DNA of 64,000 nucleotides, taken from contig CANTUR010000941.1 of assembly GCA_947683625.1 (NCBI GenBank), forward strand, positions 28,761 through 92,760. The letters are read 5' to 3'. Each line of letters opens with the position of its first letter. The first letter of the stretch is position 1. The notes below the pieces were generated by a model, which was given only the letters and a program-made list of their open reading frames with translations, did no database searches and was not told where the DNA came from. Positions 21,629 to 35,100 of this stretch are shown piece by piece. The DNA comes from Mallotus nudiflorus. Its lineage: Eukaryota > Streptophyta > Magnoliopsida > Malpighiales > Euphorbiaceae. Made by a program: the position numbers and the translations under genes.

Positions 21629-22746
21629 ATGGATTTGATAGAGTGGGCTTGGGCACTTGGGCTTCAAATGGACGTTCGTGGTGGCATCGGTTGACCCACG
21701 GGGCCCATAATATATCAAATATAAGCTTACTCAGACGGCTATAGTGCGGGCTATAAAGCCCATCTATAACGATTTGTCTTTGGGCCTAAAAACCCATGTG
21801 TAGGCCCATGGATTTGATAGAGTGGGCTTGCGCACTTGGGCTTCAAATGGACGTTCGTGGCGGCATCGGTTGACCCACGGGGCCCATAATATATCAAATC
21901 GAAGCTGACTCAGAGGGCTATAACGTGCCGCTACAAACTGCGTCTGTAGCGGGCCGTCCTCGGGCCCAAATTCCTTTGTTTTGGGGCCTGAAAACCACTA
22001 TTTCGGCCCATGGATTTGATTGTGGGCTTGCGCACTTGGGCTTCAAATGGACGTTCGTGGCGGCATCGGTTGACCCACGGGGCCCATAATATATCAGATC
22101 GAAGCTGACTCAGAGGTCTACAGTGCGGGCTCTAAAGCCCATCTATAGCGATTTGTCTTTGGGCCCAAAAACCCATGTTTAGGCCCATGGATTTGATAGA
22201 GTGGGCTTGGGCACTTGGGCTTCAAATGGATGTTCGTGGCGGCATCGGTTGACCCACGGGGCCCATAATATATCAGATCGAAGCTGACTCAGAGGGCTAC
22301 AGTGCGGGCTCTAAAGCCCATCTATAGCGATTTGTCTTTGGGCCCAAAAACCCAAGTTTAGGCCCATGGATTTGATAGAGTGGGCTTGGGCACTTGGGCT
22401 TCAAATGGACGTTCGTGGTGGCATCGGTTGACCCACGGGGCCCATAATATATCAAATATAAGCTTACTCAGGCGGCTATAGTGCGGGCTATAAAGCCCAT
22501 CTATAACGATTTGTCTTTGGGCCTAAAAACCCATGTGTAGGCCCATGGATTTGATAGAGTGGGCTTGCGCACTTGGGCTTCAAATGGACGTTCGTGGCGG
22601 CATCGGTTGACCCACGGGGCCCATAATATATCAAATCGAAGCTGACTCAGAGGGCTATAACGGGCCGCTACAAACTGTGTCTGTAGCGGGCCGTCCTCGG
22701 GCCCAAATTCCTTTGTTTTGGGGCCCGAAAACCACTATTTCGGCCC

Positions 22747-22946
22747 ATGGATTTGATTGTGGGCTTGCGCACTTGGGCTTCAAATGGACGTTCGTGGCGG
22801 CATCGGTTGACCCACGGGGCCCATAATATATCAAATCGAAGCTGACTCAGAGGGCTATAACGGGCCGCTACAAACTGCATCTGTAGCGGGCCGTCCTCGG
22901 GCCCAAATTCCTTTGTTTTGGGGCCCGAAAACCACTATTTCGGCCC
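22747..22946 (+). repeat. C2 monomer, copy 6
   Basis: Nearly the same as copy 5 (AAACTGCATCTG); it differs at GTTGACCCACGG, where copy 5 has GTTGACGCACGG. Confidence 0.88.
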
Positions 22947-23123
22947 ATGGATTTGATTGTGGGCTTGCGCACTTGGGCTTCAAATGGACGTTCGTGGCGG
23001 CATCGGTTAACCCACGGGGCCCATAATATATCAGATCGAAGCTGACTCAGAGGTCTACAGTGCGGGCTCTAAAGCCCATCTATAGCGATTTGTCTTTGGG
23101 CCCAAAAACCCAAGTTTAGGCCC
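22947..23123 (+). repeat. D* hybrid, second copy
   Basis: Same breakpoint interval and same GGTTAACCCACGG marker as at 21452, so it was copied with the octamer rather than formed independently. B follows directly. Confidence 0.9.
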
Positions 23124-24979
23124 ATGGATTTGATAGAGTGGGCTTGGGCACTTGGGCTTCAAATGGACGTTCGTGGTGGCATCGGTTGACCCACGGGACC
23201 CATAATATATCAAATATAAGCTTACTCAGACGGCTATAGTGTGGGCTATAAAGCCCATCTATAACGATTTGTCTTTGGGCCTAAAAACCCATGTGTATGC
23301 CCATGGATTTGATAGAGTGGGCTTGCGCACTTGGGCTTCAAATGGACGTTCGTGGCGGCATCGGTTGACCCACGGGGCCCATAATATATCAAATCGAAGC
23401 TGACTCAGAGGGCTATAACGGGCCGCTACAAACTGCGTCTGTAGCGGGCCGTCCTCGGGCCTAAATTCCTTTGTTTTGGGGCCCGAAAACCACTATTTCG
23501 GCCCATGGATTTGATTGTGGGCTTGCGCACTTGGGCTTCAAATGGACGTTCGTGGCGGGCATCGGTTGACCCACGGGGCCCATAATATATCAGATCGAAG
23601 CTGACTCAGAGGTCTACAGTGCGGGCTCTAATGCCCATCTATAGCGATTTTTCTTTGGGCCCAAAAACCCATGTTTAGGCCCATGGATTTGATAGAGTGG
23701 GCTTGGGCACTTGGGCTTCAAATGGATGTTCGTGGCGGCATCGGTTGACCCACGGGGCCCATAATATATCAGATCGAAGCTGACTCAGAGGGCTACAGTG
23801 CGGGCTCTAAAGCCCATCTATAGCGATTTGTCTTTGGGCCCAAAAACCCAAGTTTAGGCCCATGGATTTGATAGAGTGGGCTTGGGCACTTGGGCTTCAA
23901 ATGGACGTTCGTGGTGGCATCGGTTGACCCACGGGGCCCATAATATATCAAATATAAGCTTACTCAGACGGCTATAGTGCGGGCTATAAAGCCCATCTAT
24001 AACGATTTGTCTTTGGGCCTAAAAACCCATGTGTAGGCCCATGGATTTGATAGAGTGGGCTTGCGCACTTGGGCTTCAAATGGACGTTCGTGGCGGCATC
24101 GGTTGACCCACGGGGCCCATAATATATCAAATCGAAGCTGACTCAGAGGGCTATAACGTGCCGCTACAAACTGCGTCTGTAGCGGGCCGTCCTCGGGCCC
24201 AAATTCCTTTGTTTTGGGGCCTGAAAACCACTATTTCGGCCCATGGATTTGATTGTGGGCTTGCGCACTTGGGCTTCAAATGGACGTTCGTGGCGGCATC
24301 GGTTGACCCACGGGGCCCATAATATATCAGATCGAAGCTGACTCAGAGTTCTACAGTGCGGGCTCTAAAGCCCATCTATAGCGATTTGTCTTTGGGCCCA
24401 AAAACCCATGTTTAGGCCCATGGATTTGATAGAGTGGGCTTGGGCACTTGGGCTTCAAATGGATGTTCGTGGCGGCATCGGTTGACCCACGGGGCCCATA
24501 ATATATCAGATCGAAGCTGACTCAGAGGGCTACAGTGCGGGCTCTAAAGCCCATCTATAGCGATTTGTCTTTGGGCCCAAAAACCCAAGTTTAGGCCCAT
24601 GGATTTGATAGAGTGGGCTTGGGCACTTGGGCTTCAAATGGACGTTCGTGGTGGCATCGGTTGACCCACGGGGCCCATAATATATCAAATATAAGCTTAC
24701 TCAGGCGGCTATAGTGCGGGCTATAAAGCCCATCTATAACGATTTGTCTTTGGGCCTAAAAACCCATGTGTAGGCCCATGGATTTGATAGAGTGGGCTTG
24801 CGCACTTGGGCTTCAAATGGACGTTCGTGGCGGCATCGGTTGACCCACGGGGCCCATAATATATCAAATCGAAGCTGACTCAGAGGGCTATAACGAGCCG
24901 CTACAAACTGTGTCTGTAGCGGGCCGTCCTCGGGCCCAAATTCCTTTGTTTTGGGGCCCGAAAACCACTATTTCGGCCC

Positions 24980-25179
24980 ATGGATTTGATTGTGGGCCTG
25001 CGCACTTGGGCTTCAAATGGACGTTCGTGGCGGCATCGGTTGACCCACGGGGCCCATAATATATCAAATCGAAGCTGACTCAGAGGGCTATAATGGGCCG
25101 CTACAAACTGCGTCTGTAGCGGGCCGTCCTCGGGCCCAAATTCCTTTGTTTTGGGGCCTGAAAACCACTATTTCGGCCC
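24980..25179 (+). repeat. C2 monomer, copy 7
   Basis: Resembles left-hand C2 (GGGGCCTGAAAAC, AAACTGCGTCTG) but starts GATTGTGGGCCTGCGC and has ATAATGGGCCGC. It is followed directly by a D/A hybrid, so two exchange products are adjacent. Confidence 0.88.
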
Positions 25180-25356
25180 ATGGATTTGATTGTGGGCTTG
25201 GGCACTTGGGCTTCAAATGGATGTTCGTGGCGGCATCGGTTGACCCACGGGGCCCATAATATATCAGATCGAAGCTGACTCAGAGGGCTACAGTGCGGGC
25301 TCTAAAGCCCATCTATAGCGATTTGTCTTTGGGCCCAAAAACCCAAGTTTAGGCCC
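25180..25356 (+). repeat. D/A hybrid with early breakpoint
   Basis: Only the GATTGTGGG start is D-like. From CTTGGGCACTTGGG onward it is A (GGATGTTCG, GAGGGCTACAG, ACCCAAGTTTAGG). The exchange point is therefore in the first ~15 bp, unlike the D* at 21452, so this is an independent event. It follows C2 and precedes B. Confidence 0.88.
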
Positions 25357-26651
25357 ATGGATTTGATAGAGTGGGCTTGGGCACTTGGGCTTCAAATGGA
25401 CGTTCGTGGTGGCATCGGTTGACCCATGGGGCCCATAATATATCAAATATAAGCTTACTCAGACGGCTATAGTGCGGGCTATAAAGCCCATCTATAACGA
25501 TTTATCTTTGGGCCTAAAAACCCATGTGTAGGCCCATGGATTTGATAGAGTGGGCTTGCGCACTTGGGCTTCAAATGGACGTTCGTGGCGGCATCGGTTG
25601 ACCCACGGAGCCCATAATATATCAAATCGAAGCTGACACAGAGGGCTATAACGGGCCGCTACAAACTGCGTCTGTAGCGGGCCGTCCTCGGGCCTAAATT
25701 CCTTTGTTTTGGGGCCCGAAAACCACTATTTCGGCCCATGGATTTGATTGTGGGCTTGCGCACTTGGGCTTCAAATGGACGTTCGTGGCGGCATCGGTTG
25801 ACCCACGGGGCCCATAATATATCAGATCGAAGCTGACTCAGAGATCTACAGTGCGGGCTCTAAAGCCCATCTATAGCGATTTGTCTTTGGGCCCAAAAAC
25901 CCATGTTTAGGCCCATGGATTTGATAGAGTGGGCTTGGGCACTTGGGCTTCAAATGGATGTTCGTGGCGGCATCGGTTGACCCACGGGGCCCATAATATA
26001 TCAGATCGAAGCTGACTCAGAGGGCTACAGTGCGGGCTCTAAAGCCCATCTATAGCGATTTGTCTTTGGGCCCAAAAACCCAAGTTTAGGCCCATGGATT
26101 TGATAGAGTGGGCTTGGGCACTTGGGCTTCAAATGCACGTTCGTGGTGGCATCGGTTGACCCACGGGGCCCATAATATATCAAATATAAGCTTACTCAGA
26201 CGGCTATAGTGCGGGCTATAAAGCCCATCTATAACGATTTGTCTTTGGGCCTAAAAACCCATGTGTAGGCCCATGGATTTGATAGAGTGGGCTTGCGCAC
26301 TTGGGCTTCAAATGGACGTTCGTGGCGGCATCGGTTGACCCACTGGGCCCATAATATATCAAATCGAAGCTGACTCAGAGGGCTATAATGGGCCGCTACA
26401 AACTGCGTCTGTAGCGGGCCGTCCTCGGGCCCAAATTCCTTTGTTTTGGGGCCCGAAAACCACTATTTCGGCCCATGGATTTGATTGTGGGCTTGCGCAC
26501 TTGGGCATCAAATGGACGTTCGTGGCGGCATCGGTTGACCCACGGGGCCCATAATATATCAGATCGAAGCTGACTCAGAGGTCTACAGTGCGGGCTCTAA
26601 AGCCCATCTATAGCGATTTGTCTTTGGGCCCAAAAACCCATGTTTAGGCCC

Positions 26652-27009
26652 ATGGATTTGATAGAGTGGGCTTGGGCACTTGGGCTTCAAATGGATGTTC
26701 GTGGCGGCATCGGTTGACCCACGGGGCCCATAATATATCAGATCGAAGCTGACTCAGAGGGCTACAGTGCGGGCTCTAAAGCCCATCTATAGCGATTTTT
26801 CTTTGGGCCCAAAAACCCATGTTTAGGCCCATGGATTTGATAGAGTGGGCTTGGGCACTTGGGCTTCAAATGGATGTTCGTGGCGGCATCGGTTGACCCA
26901 CGGGGCCCATAATATATCAGATCGAAGCTGACTCAGAGGTCTACAGTGCGGGCTCTAAAGCCCATCTATAGCGATTTGTCTTTGGGCCCAAAAACCCATG
27001 TTTAGGCCT
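26652..27009 (+). repeat. Doubled A (A-A' pair), first copy
   Basis: First member 26652-26830 is A with GATTTTTC and a D-like CATGTTTAGG end. Second member 26831-27009 begins as A (GGATGTTCG) but has the D marker GAGGTCTACAG and ends GGCCTATGG. Both are A/D recombinants of 179 bp. The pair lengthens the unit to 916 bp. Confidence 0.88.
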
Positions 27010-27390
27010 ATGGATTTGATAGAGTGGGCTTGGGCACTTGGGCTTCAAATGGACGTTCGTGGTGGCATCGGTTGACCCACGGGGCCCATAATATATCAAA
27101 TATAAGCTTACTCAGACAGCTATAGTGCGGGCTATAAAGCCCATCTATAACGATTTGTCTTTGGGCCTAAAAACCCATGTGTAGGCCCATGGATTTGATA
27201 GAGTGGGCTTGCGCACTTGGGCTTCAAATGGACGTTCGTGGCGGCATCGGTTGACCCACGGGGCCTATAATATATCAAATCGAAGCTGACTCAGAGGGCT
27301 ATAACGGGCCGCTACAAACTGTGTCTGTAGCGGGCCGTCCTCGGGCCCAAATTCCTTTGTTTTGGGGCCCGAAAACCACTATTTCGGCCC

Positions 27391-27567
27391 ATGGATTTGA
27401 TTGTGGGCTTGCGCACTTGGGCTTCAAATGGACGTTCGTGGCGGCATCGGTTGACCCACGGGGCCCATAATATATCAGATCGAAGCTGACTCAGAGGTCT
27501 ACAGTGCGGGCTCTAAAGCCCATCTATAGCGATTTGTCTTTGGGCCCAAAAACCCAAGTTTAGGCCC
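27391..27567 (+). repeat. D* hybrid; A missing from this tetramer
   Basis: D start with GAGGTCTACAG and A end (ACCCAAGTTTAGG), followed by B. It lacks the GGTTAACCC marker of the 21-23 kb copies. The adjacent upstream unit has a doubled A, so the loss here balances the gain there. Confidence 0.88.
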
Positions 27568-30500
27568 ATGGATTTGATAGAGTGGGCTTGGGCACTTGGG
27601 CTTCAAATGGACGTTCGTGGTGGCATCGGTTGACCCATGGGGCCCATAATATATCAAATATAAGCTTACTCAGACGGCTATAGTGCGGGCTATAAAGCCC
27701 ATCTATAACGATTTATCTTTGGGCCTAAAAACCCATGTGTAGGCCCATGGATTTGATAGAGTGGGCTTGCGCACTTGGGCTTCAAATGGACGTTCGTGGC
27801 GGCATCGGTTGACCCACGGAGCCCATAATATATCAAATCGAAGCTGACACAGAGGGCTATAACGGGCCGCTACAAACTGCGTCTGTAGCGGGCCGTCCTC
27901 GGGCCTAAATTCCTTTGTTTTGGGGCCCGAAAACCACTATTTCGGCCCATGGATTTGATTGTGGGCTTGCGCACTTGGGCTTCAAATGGACGTTCGTGGC
28001 GGCATCGGTTGACCCACGGGGCCCATAATATATCAGATCGAAGCTGACTCAGAGATCTACAGTGCGGGCTCTAAAGCCCATCTATAGCGATTTGTCTTTG
28101 GGCCCAAAAACCCATGTTTAGGCCCATGGATTTGATAGAGTGGGCTTGGGCACTTGGGCTTCAAATGGATGTTCGTGGCGGCATCGGTTGACCCACGGGG
28201 CCCATAATATATCAGATCGAAGCTGACTCAGAGGGCTACAGTGCGGGCTCTAAAGCCCATCTATAGCGATTTGTCTTTGGGCCCAAAAACCCAAGTTTAG
28301 GCCCATGGATTTGATAGAGTGGGCTTGGGCACTTGGGCTTCAAATGCACGTTCGTGGTGGCATCGGTTGACCCACGGGGCCCATAATATATCAAATATAA
28401 GCTTACTCAGACGGCTATAGTGCGGGCTATAAAGCCCATCTATAACGATTTGTCTTTGGGCCTAAAAACCCATGTGTAGGCCCATGGATTTGATAGAGTG
28501 GGCTTGCGCACTTGGGCTTCAAATGGACGTTCGTGGCGGCATCGGTTGACCCACTGGGCCCATAATATATCAAATCGAAGCTGACTCAGAGGGCTATAAT
28601 GGGCCGCTACAAACTGCGTCTGTAGCGGGCCGTCCTCGGGCCCAAATTCCTTTGTTTTGGGGCCCGAAAACCACTATTTCGGCCCATGGATTTGATTGTG
28701 GGCTTGCGCACTTGGGCATCAAATGGACGTTCGTGGCGGCATCGGTTGACCCACGGGGCCCATAATATATCAGATCGAAGCTGACTCAGAGGTCTACAGT
28801 GCGGGCTCTAAAGCCCATCTATAGCGATTTGTCTTTGGGCCCAAAAACCCATGTTTAGGCCCATGGATTTGATAGAGTGGGCTTGGGCACTTGGGCTTCA
28901 AATGGATGTTCGTGGCGGCATCGGTTGACCCACGGGGCCCATAATATATCAGATCGAAGCTGACTCAGAGGGCTACAGTGCGGGCTCTAAAGCCCATCTA
29001 TAGCGATTTTTCTTTGGGCCCAAAAACCCATGTTTAGGCCCATGGATTTGATAGAGTGGGCTTGGGCACTTGGGCTTCAAATGGATGTTCGTGGCGGCAT
29101 CGGTTGACCCACGGGGCCCATAATATATCAGATCGAAGCTGACTCAGAGGTCTACAGTGCGGGCTCTAAAGCCCATCTATAGCGATTTGTCTTTGGGCCC
29201 AAAAACCCATGTTTAGGCCTATGGATTTGATAGAGTGGGCTTGGGCACTTGGGCTTCAAATGGACGTTCGTGGTGGCATCGGTTGACCCACGGGGCCCAT
29301 AATATATCAAATATAAGCTTACTCAGACAGCTATAGTGCGGGCTATAAAGCCCATCTATAACGATTTGTCTTTGGGCCTAAAAACCCATGTGTAGGCCCA
29401 TGGATTTGATAGAGTGGGCTTGCGCACTTGGGCTTCAAATGGACGTTCGTGGCGGCATCGGTTGACCCACGGGGCCTATAATATATCAAATCGAAGCTGA
29501 CTCAGAGGGCTATAACGGGCCGCTACAAACTGTGTCTGTAGCGGGCCGTCCTCGGGCCCAAATTCCTTTGTTTTGGGGCCCGAAAACCACTATTTCGGCC
29601 CATGGATTTGATTGTGGGCTTGCGCACTTGGGCTTCAAATGGACGTTCGTGGCGGCATCGGTTGACCCACGGGGCCCATAATATATCAGATCGAAGCTGA
29701 CTCAGAGGTCTACAGTGCGGGCTCTAAAGCCCATCTATAGCGATTTGTCTTTGGGCCCAAAAACCCATGTTTAGGCCCATGGATTTGATAGAGTGGGCTT
29801 GGGCACTTGGGCTTCAAATGGATGTTCGTGGCGGCATCGGTTGACCCACGGGGCCCATAATATATCAGATCGAAGCTGACTCAGAGGGCTACAGTGCGGG
29901 CTCTAAAGCCCATCTATAGCGATTTGTCTTTGGGCCCAAAAACCCAAGTTTAGGCCCATGGATTTGATAGAGGTGGCTTGGGCACTTGGGCTTCAAATGG
30001 ACGTTCGTGGTGGCATCGGTTGACCCACGGGGCCCATAATATATCAAATATAAGCTTACTCAGACGGCTATAGTGCGGGCTATAAAGCCCATCTATAACG
30101 ACTTGTCTTTGGGCCTAAAAACCCATATGTAGGCCCATGGATTTGATAGAGTGGGCTTGCGCACTTGGGCTTCAAATGGACGTTCGTGGCGGCATCGGTT
30201 GACCCACGGGGCCCATAATATATCAAATCGAAGCTGACTCAGAGGGCTATAACGGGCCACTACAAACTATGTCTGTAGCGGGCCGTCCTCGGGCCCAAAT
30301 TCCTTTGTTTTGGGGCCCGAAAACCACTATTTCGGCCCATGGATTTGATTGTGGGCTTGCGCACTTGGGCTTCAAATGGACGTTCGTGGCGGCATCGGTT
30401 GACCCACGGGGCCCATAATATATCAGATCGAAGCTGACTCAGAGGTCTACAGTGCGGGCTCTAAAGCCCATCTATAGCGATTTGTCTTTGGGCCCAAAAA

Positions 30501-32168
30501 CCCATGTTTAGGCCCATGGATTTGATAGAGTGGGCTTGGGCACTTGGGCTTCAAATGGATGTTCGTGGCGGCATCGGTTGACCCACGGGGCCCATAATAT
30601 ATCAGATCGAAGCTGACTCAGAGGGCTACAGTGCGGGCTCTAAAGCCCATCTATAGCGATTTGTCTTTGGGCCCAAAAACCCAAGTTTAGGCCCATGGAT
30701 TTGATAGAGTGGGCTTGGGCACTTGGGCTTCAAATGGACGTTCGTGGTGGCATCGGTTGACCCACGGGGCCCATAATATATCAAATATAAGCTTACTCAG
30801 GCGGCTATAGTGCGGGCTATAAAGCCCATCTATAACGATTTGTCTTTGGGCCTAAAAACCCATGTGTAGGCCCATGGATTTGATAGAGTGGGCTTGCGCA
30901 CTTCGGCTTCAAATGGACGTTCGTGGCGGCATCGGTTGACCCACGGGGCCCATAATATATCAAATCGAAGCTGACTCAGAGGGCTATAACGGGCCGCTAC
31001 AAACTGTGTCTGTAGCGGGTTGTCCTCGGGCCCAAATTCCTTTGTTTTGGGGCCCGAAAACCACTATTTCGGCCCATGGATTTGATTGTGGGCTTGCGCA
31101 CTTGGGCTTCAAATGGACATTCGTGGCGGCATCGGTTGACCCACGGGGCCCATAATATATCAGATCGAAGCTGACTCAGAGGTCTACAGTGCGGGCTCTA
31201 AAGCCCATCTATAGCGATTTGTCTTTGGGCCCAAAAACCCATGTTTAGGCCCATGGATTTGATAGAGTGGGCTTGGGCACTTGGGCTTCAAATGGATGTT
31301 CGTGGCGGCATCGGTTGACCCACGGGGCCCATAATATATCAGATCGAAGCTGACTCAGAGGGCTACAGTGCGGGCTCTAAAGCCCATCTATAGCGATTTG
31401 TCTTTGGGCCCAAAAACCCAAGTTTAGGCCCATGGATTTGATAGAGTGGGCTTGGGCACTTGGGCTTCAAATGGACGTTCGTGGTGGCATCGGTTGACCC
31501 ACGGGGCCCATAATATATCAAATATAAGCTTACTCAGGCGGCTATAGTGCGGGCTATAAAGCCCATCTATAACGATTTGTCTTTGGGCCTAAAAACCCAT
31601 GTGTAGGCCCATGGATTTGATAGAGTGGGCTTGCGCACTTGGGCTTCAAATGGACGTTCGTGGCGGCATCGGTTGACCCACGGGGCCCATAATATATCAA
31701 ATCGAAGCTGACTCAGAGGGCTATAACGGGCCGCTACAAACTGTGTCTGTAGCGGGTTGTCCTCGGGCCCAAATTCCTTTGTTTTGGGGCCCGAAAACCA
31801 CTATTTCGGCCCATGGATTTGATTGTGGGCTTGCGCACTTGGGCTTCAAATGGACATTCGTGGCGGCATCGGTTGACCCACGGGGCCCATAATATATCAG
31901 ATCGAAGCTGACTCAGAGGTCTACAGTGCGGGCTCTAAAGCCCATCTATAGCGATTTGTCTTTGGGCCCAAAAACCCATGTTTAGGCCCATGGATTTGAT
32001 AGAGTGGGCTTGGGCACTTGGGCTTCAAATGGATGTTCGTGGCGGCATCGGTTGACCCACGGGGCCCATAATATATCAGATCGAAGCTGACTCAGAGGGC
32101 TACAGTGCGGGCTCTAAAGCCCATCTATAGCGATTTGTCTTTGGGCCCAAAAACCCAAGTTTAGGCCC
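27568..32168 (+). repeat. 25-mer super-HOR (4601 bp), copy 1
   Basis: 4601 equals 6x737+179. It starts at a B carrying GACCCATGGGGCC. Units start at C 27747, D 27949, 28686 (with A-A'), 29602, 30339, 31076 and 31813. Internal markers include AGAGGTGGCTTGG (29969), GGGCCACTACAAAC (~30255), AGCGGGTTGTCC (~31015 and 31753) and GGACATTCG (~31116 and 31853). The order of these markers differs from copies 2 and 3, so it was rearranged without changing total length. Confidence 0.85.
28863..29220 (+). repeat. Doubled A pair, second copy
   Basis: Same GATTTTTC, GAGGTCTACAG and GGCCTATGG markers, 2211 bp after the first pair. It is followed by B with CAGACAGCT. Confidence 0.88.
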
Positions 32169-35100
32169 ATGGATTTGATAGAGTGGGCTTGGGCACTTGG
32201 GCTTCAAATGGACGTTCGTGGTGGCATCGGTTGACTCATGGGGCCCATAATATATCAAATATAAGCTTACTCAGACGGCTATAGTGCGGGCTATAAAGCC
32301 CATCTATAACGATTTATCTTTGGGCCTAAAAACCCATGTGTAGGCCCATGGATTTGATAGAGTGGGCTTGCGCACTTGGGCTTCAAATGGACGTTCGTGG
32401 CGGCATCGGTTGACCCACGGGGCCCATAATATATCAAATCGAAGCTGACACAGAGGGCTATAACGGGCCGCTACAAACTGTGTCTGTAGCGGGCCGTCCT
32501 CGGGCCTAAATTCCTTTGTTTTGGGGCCCGAAAACCACTATTTCGGCCCATGGATTTGATTGTGGGCTTGCGCACTTGGGCTTCAAATGGACGTTCGTGG
32601 CGGCATCGGTTGACCCACGGGGCCCATAATATATCAGATCGAAGCTGACTCAGAGATCTACAGTGCGGGCTCTAAAGCCCATCTATAGCGATTTGTCTTT
32701 GGGCCCAAAAACCCATGTTTAGGCCCATGGATTTGATAGAGTGGGCTTGGGCACTTGGGCTTCAAATGGATGTTCGTGGCGGCATCGGTTGACCCACGGG
32801 GCCCATAATATATCAGATCGAAGCTGACTCAGAGGGCTACAGTGCGGGCTCTAAAGCCCATCTATAGCGATTTGTCTTTGGGCCCAAAAACCCAAGTTTA
32901 GGCCCATGGATTTGATAGAGTGGGCTTGGGCACTTGGGCTTCAAATGCACGTTCGTGGTGGCATCGGTTGACCCACGGGGCCCATAATATATCAAATATA
33001 AGCTTACTCAGACGGCTATAGTGCGGGCTATAAAGCCCATCTATAACGATTTGTCTTTGGGCCTAAAAACCCATGTGTAGGCCCATGGATTTGATAGAGT
33101 GGGCTTGCGCACTTGGGCTTCAAATGGACGTTCGTGGCGGCATCGGTTGACCCACTGGGCCCATAATATATCAAATCGAAGCTGACTCAGAGGGCTATAA
33201 TGGGCCGCTACAAACTGCGTCTGTAGCGGGCCGTCCTCGGGCCCAAATTCCTTTGTTTTGGGGCCCGAAAACCACTATTTCGGCCCATGGATTTGATTGT
33301 GGGCTTGCGCACTTGGGCATCAAATGGACGTTCGTGGCGGCATCGGTTGACCCACGGGGCCCATAATATATCAGATCGAAGCTGACTCAGAGGTCTACAG
33401 TGCGGGCTCTAAAGCCCATCTATAGCGATTTGTCTTTGGGCCCAAAAACCCATGTTTAGGCCCATGGATTTGATAGAGTGGGCTTGGGCACTTGGGCTTC
33501 AAATGGATGTTCGTGGCGGCATCGGTTGACCCACGGGGCCCATAATATATCAGATCGAAGCTGACTCAGAGGGCTACAGTGCGGGCTCTAAAGCCCATCT
33601 ATAGCGATTTTTCTTTGGGCCCAAAAACCCATGTTTAGGCCCATGGATTTGATAGAGTGGGCTTGGGCACTTGGGCTTCAAATGGATGTTCGTGGCGGCA
33701 TCGGTTGACCCACGGGGCCCATAATATATCAGATCGAAGCTGACTCAGAGGTCTACAGTGCGGGCTCTAAAGCCCATCTATAGCGATTTGTCTTTGGGCC
33801 CAAAAACCCATGTTTAGGCCTATGGATTTGATAGAGTGGGCTTGGGCACTTGGGCTTCAAATGGACGTTCGTGGTGGCATCGGTTGACCCACGGGGCCCA
33901 TAATATATCAAATATAAGCTTACTCAGGCGGCTATAGTGCGGGCTATAAAGCCCATCTATAACGATTTGTCTTTGGGCCTAAAAACCCATGTGTAGGCCC
34001 ATGGATTTGATAGAGTGGGCTTGCGCACTTGGGCTTCAAATGGACGTTCGTGGCGGCATCGGTTGACCCACGGGGCCCATAATATATCAAATCGAAGCTG
34101 ACTCAGAGGGCTATAACGGGCCGCTACAAACTGTGTCTGTAGCGGGTTGTCCTCGGGCCCAAATTCCTTTGTTTTGGGGCCCGAAAACCACTATTTCGGC
34201 CCATGGATTTGATTGTGGGCTTGCGCACTTGGGCTTCAAATGGACATTCGTGGCGGCATCGGTTGACCCACGGGGCCCATAATATATCAGATCGAAGCTG
34301 ACTCAGAGGTCTACAGTGCGGGCTCTAAAGCCCATCTATAGCGATTTGTCTTTGGGCCCAAAAACCCATGTTTAGGCCCATGGATTTGATAGAGTGGGCT
34401 TGGGCACTTGGGCTTCAAATGGATGTTCGTGGCGGCATCGGTTGACCCACGGGGCCCATAATATATCAGATCGAAGCTGACTCAGAGGTCTACAGTGCGG
34501 GCTCTAAAGCCCATCTATAGCGATTTGTCTTTGGGCCCAAAAACCCATGTTTAGGCCTATGGATTTGATAGAGTGGGCTTGGGCACTTGGGCTTCAAATG
34601 GACGTTCGTGGTGGCATCGGTTGACCCACGGGGCCCATAATATATCAAATATAAGCTTACTCAGACAGCTATAGTGCGGGCTATAAAGCCCATCTATAAC
34701 GATTTGTCTTTGGGCCTAAAAACCCATGTGTAGGCCCATGGATTTGATAGAGTGGGCTTGCGCACTTGGGCTTCAAATGGACGTTCGTGGCGGCATCGGT
34801 TGACCCACGGGGCCTATAATATATCAAATCGAAGCTGACTCAGAGGGCTATAACGGGCCGCTACAAACTGTGTCTGTAGCGGGCCGTCCTCGGGCCCAAA
34901 TTCCTTTGTTTTGGGGCCCGAAAACCACTATTTCGGCCCATGGATTTGATTGTGGGCTTGCGCACTTGGGCTTCAAATGGACGTTCGTGGCGGCATCGGT
35001 TGACCCACGGGGCCCATAATATATCAGATCGAAGCTGACTCAGAGGTCTACAGTGCGGGCTCTAAAGCCCATCTATAGCGATTTGTCTTTGGGCCCAAAA

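Larger units (their letters stand above)
21252..22746 (+). repeat. Octamer HOR variant (1495 bp), copy 1: C2-D*-B-C-D-A-B-C
   Basis: One C2 is gained (+200) and one A is lost (-179), so the eight-monomer unit is 21 bp longer than two tetramers. Boundaries: C2 21252, D* 21452, B 21629, C 21808, D 22010, A 22187, B 22366, C 22545. Its C2 has GTTGACGCACGG (about 21312) and AAACTGCATCTG. D* has GGTTAACCCACGG. Confidence 0.9.
22747..24242 (+). repeat. Octamer HOR variant, copy 2 (1496 bp)
   Basis: Same monomer order and markers (AAACTGCATCTG, GGTTAACCCACGG) 1495 bp downstream. One extra G in GGCGGGCATCGG (about 23539) adds a base. In the last two tetramer positions it picks up CGGGACCC, GTATGCCC and GATTTTTC variants, so it is a mosaic of the octamer and a neighbouring tetramer lineage. 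Confidence 0.88.
25357..27567 (+). repeat. 12-mer (2211 bp) with transposed A
   Basis: Monomers: B C D A B C D A A' B C D*. Composition equals three tetramers, but one has two A-type monomers and the next none. The following block from 27568 repeats the markers 2211 bp on (GACCCATGGGGCC; GATTTATCTTTGG; CGGAGCCCATAAT; GCTGACACAG; GAGATCTACAG; CAAATGCACG). Confidence 0.85.
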
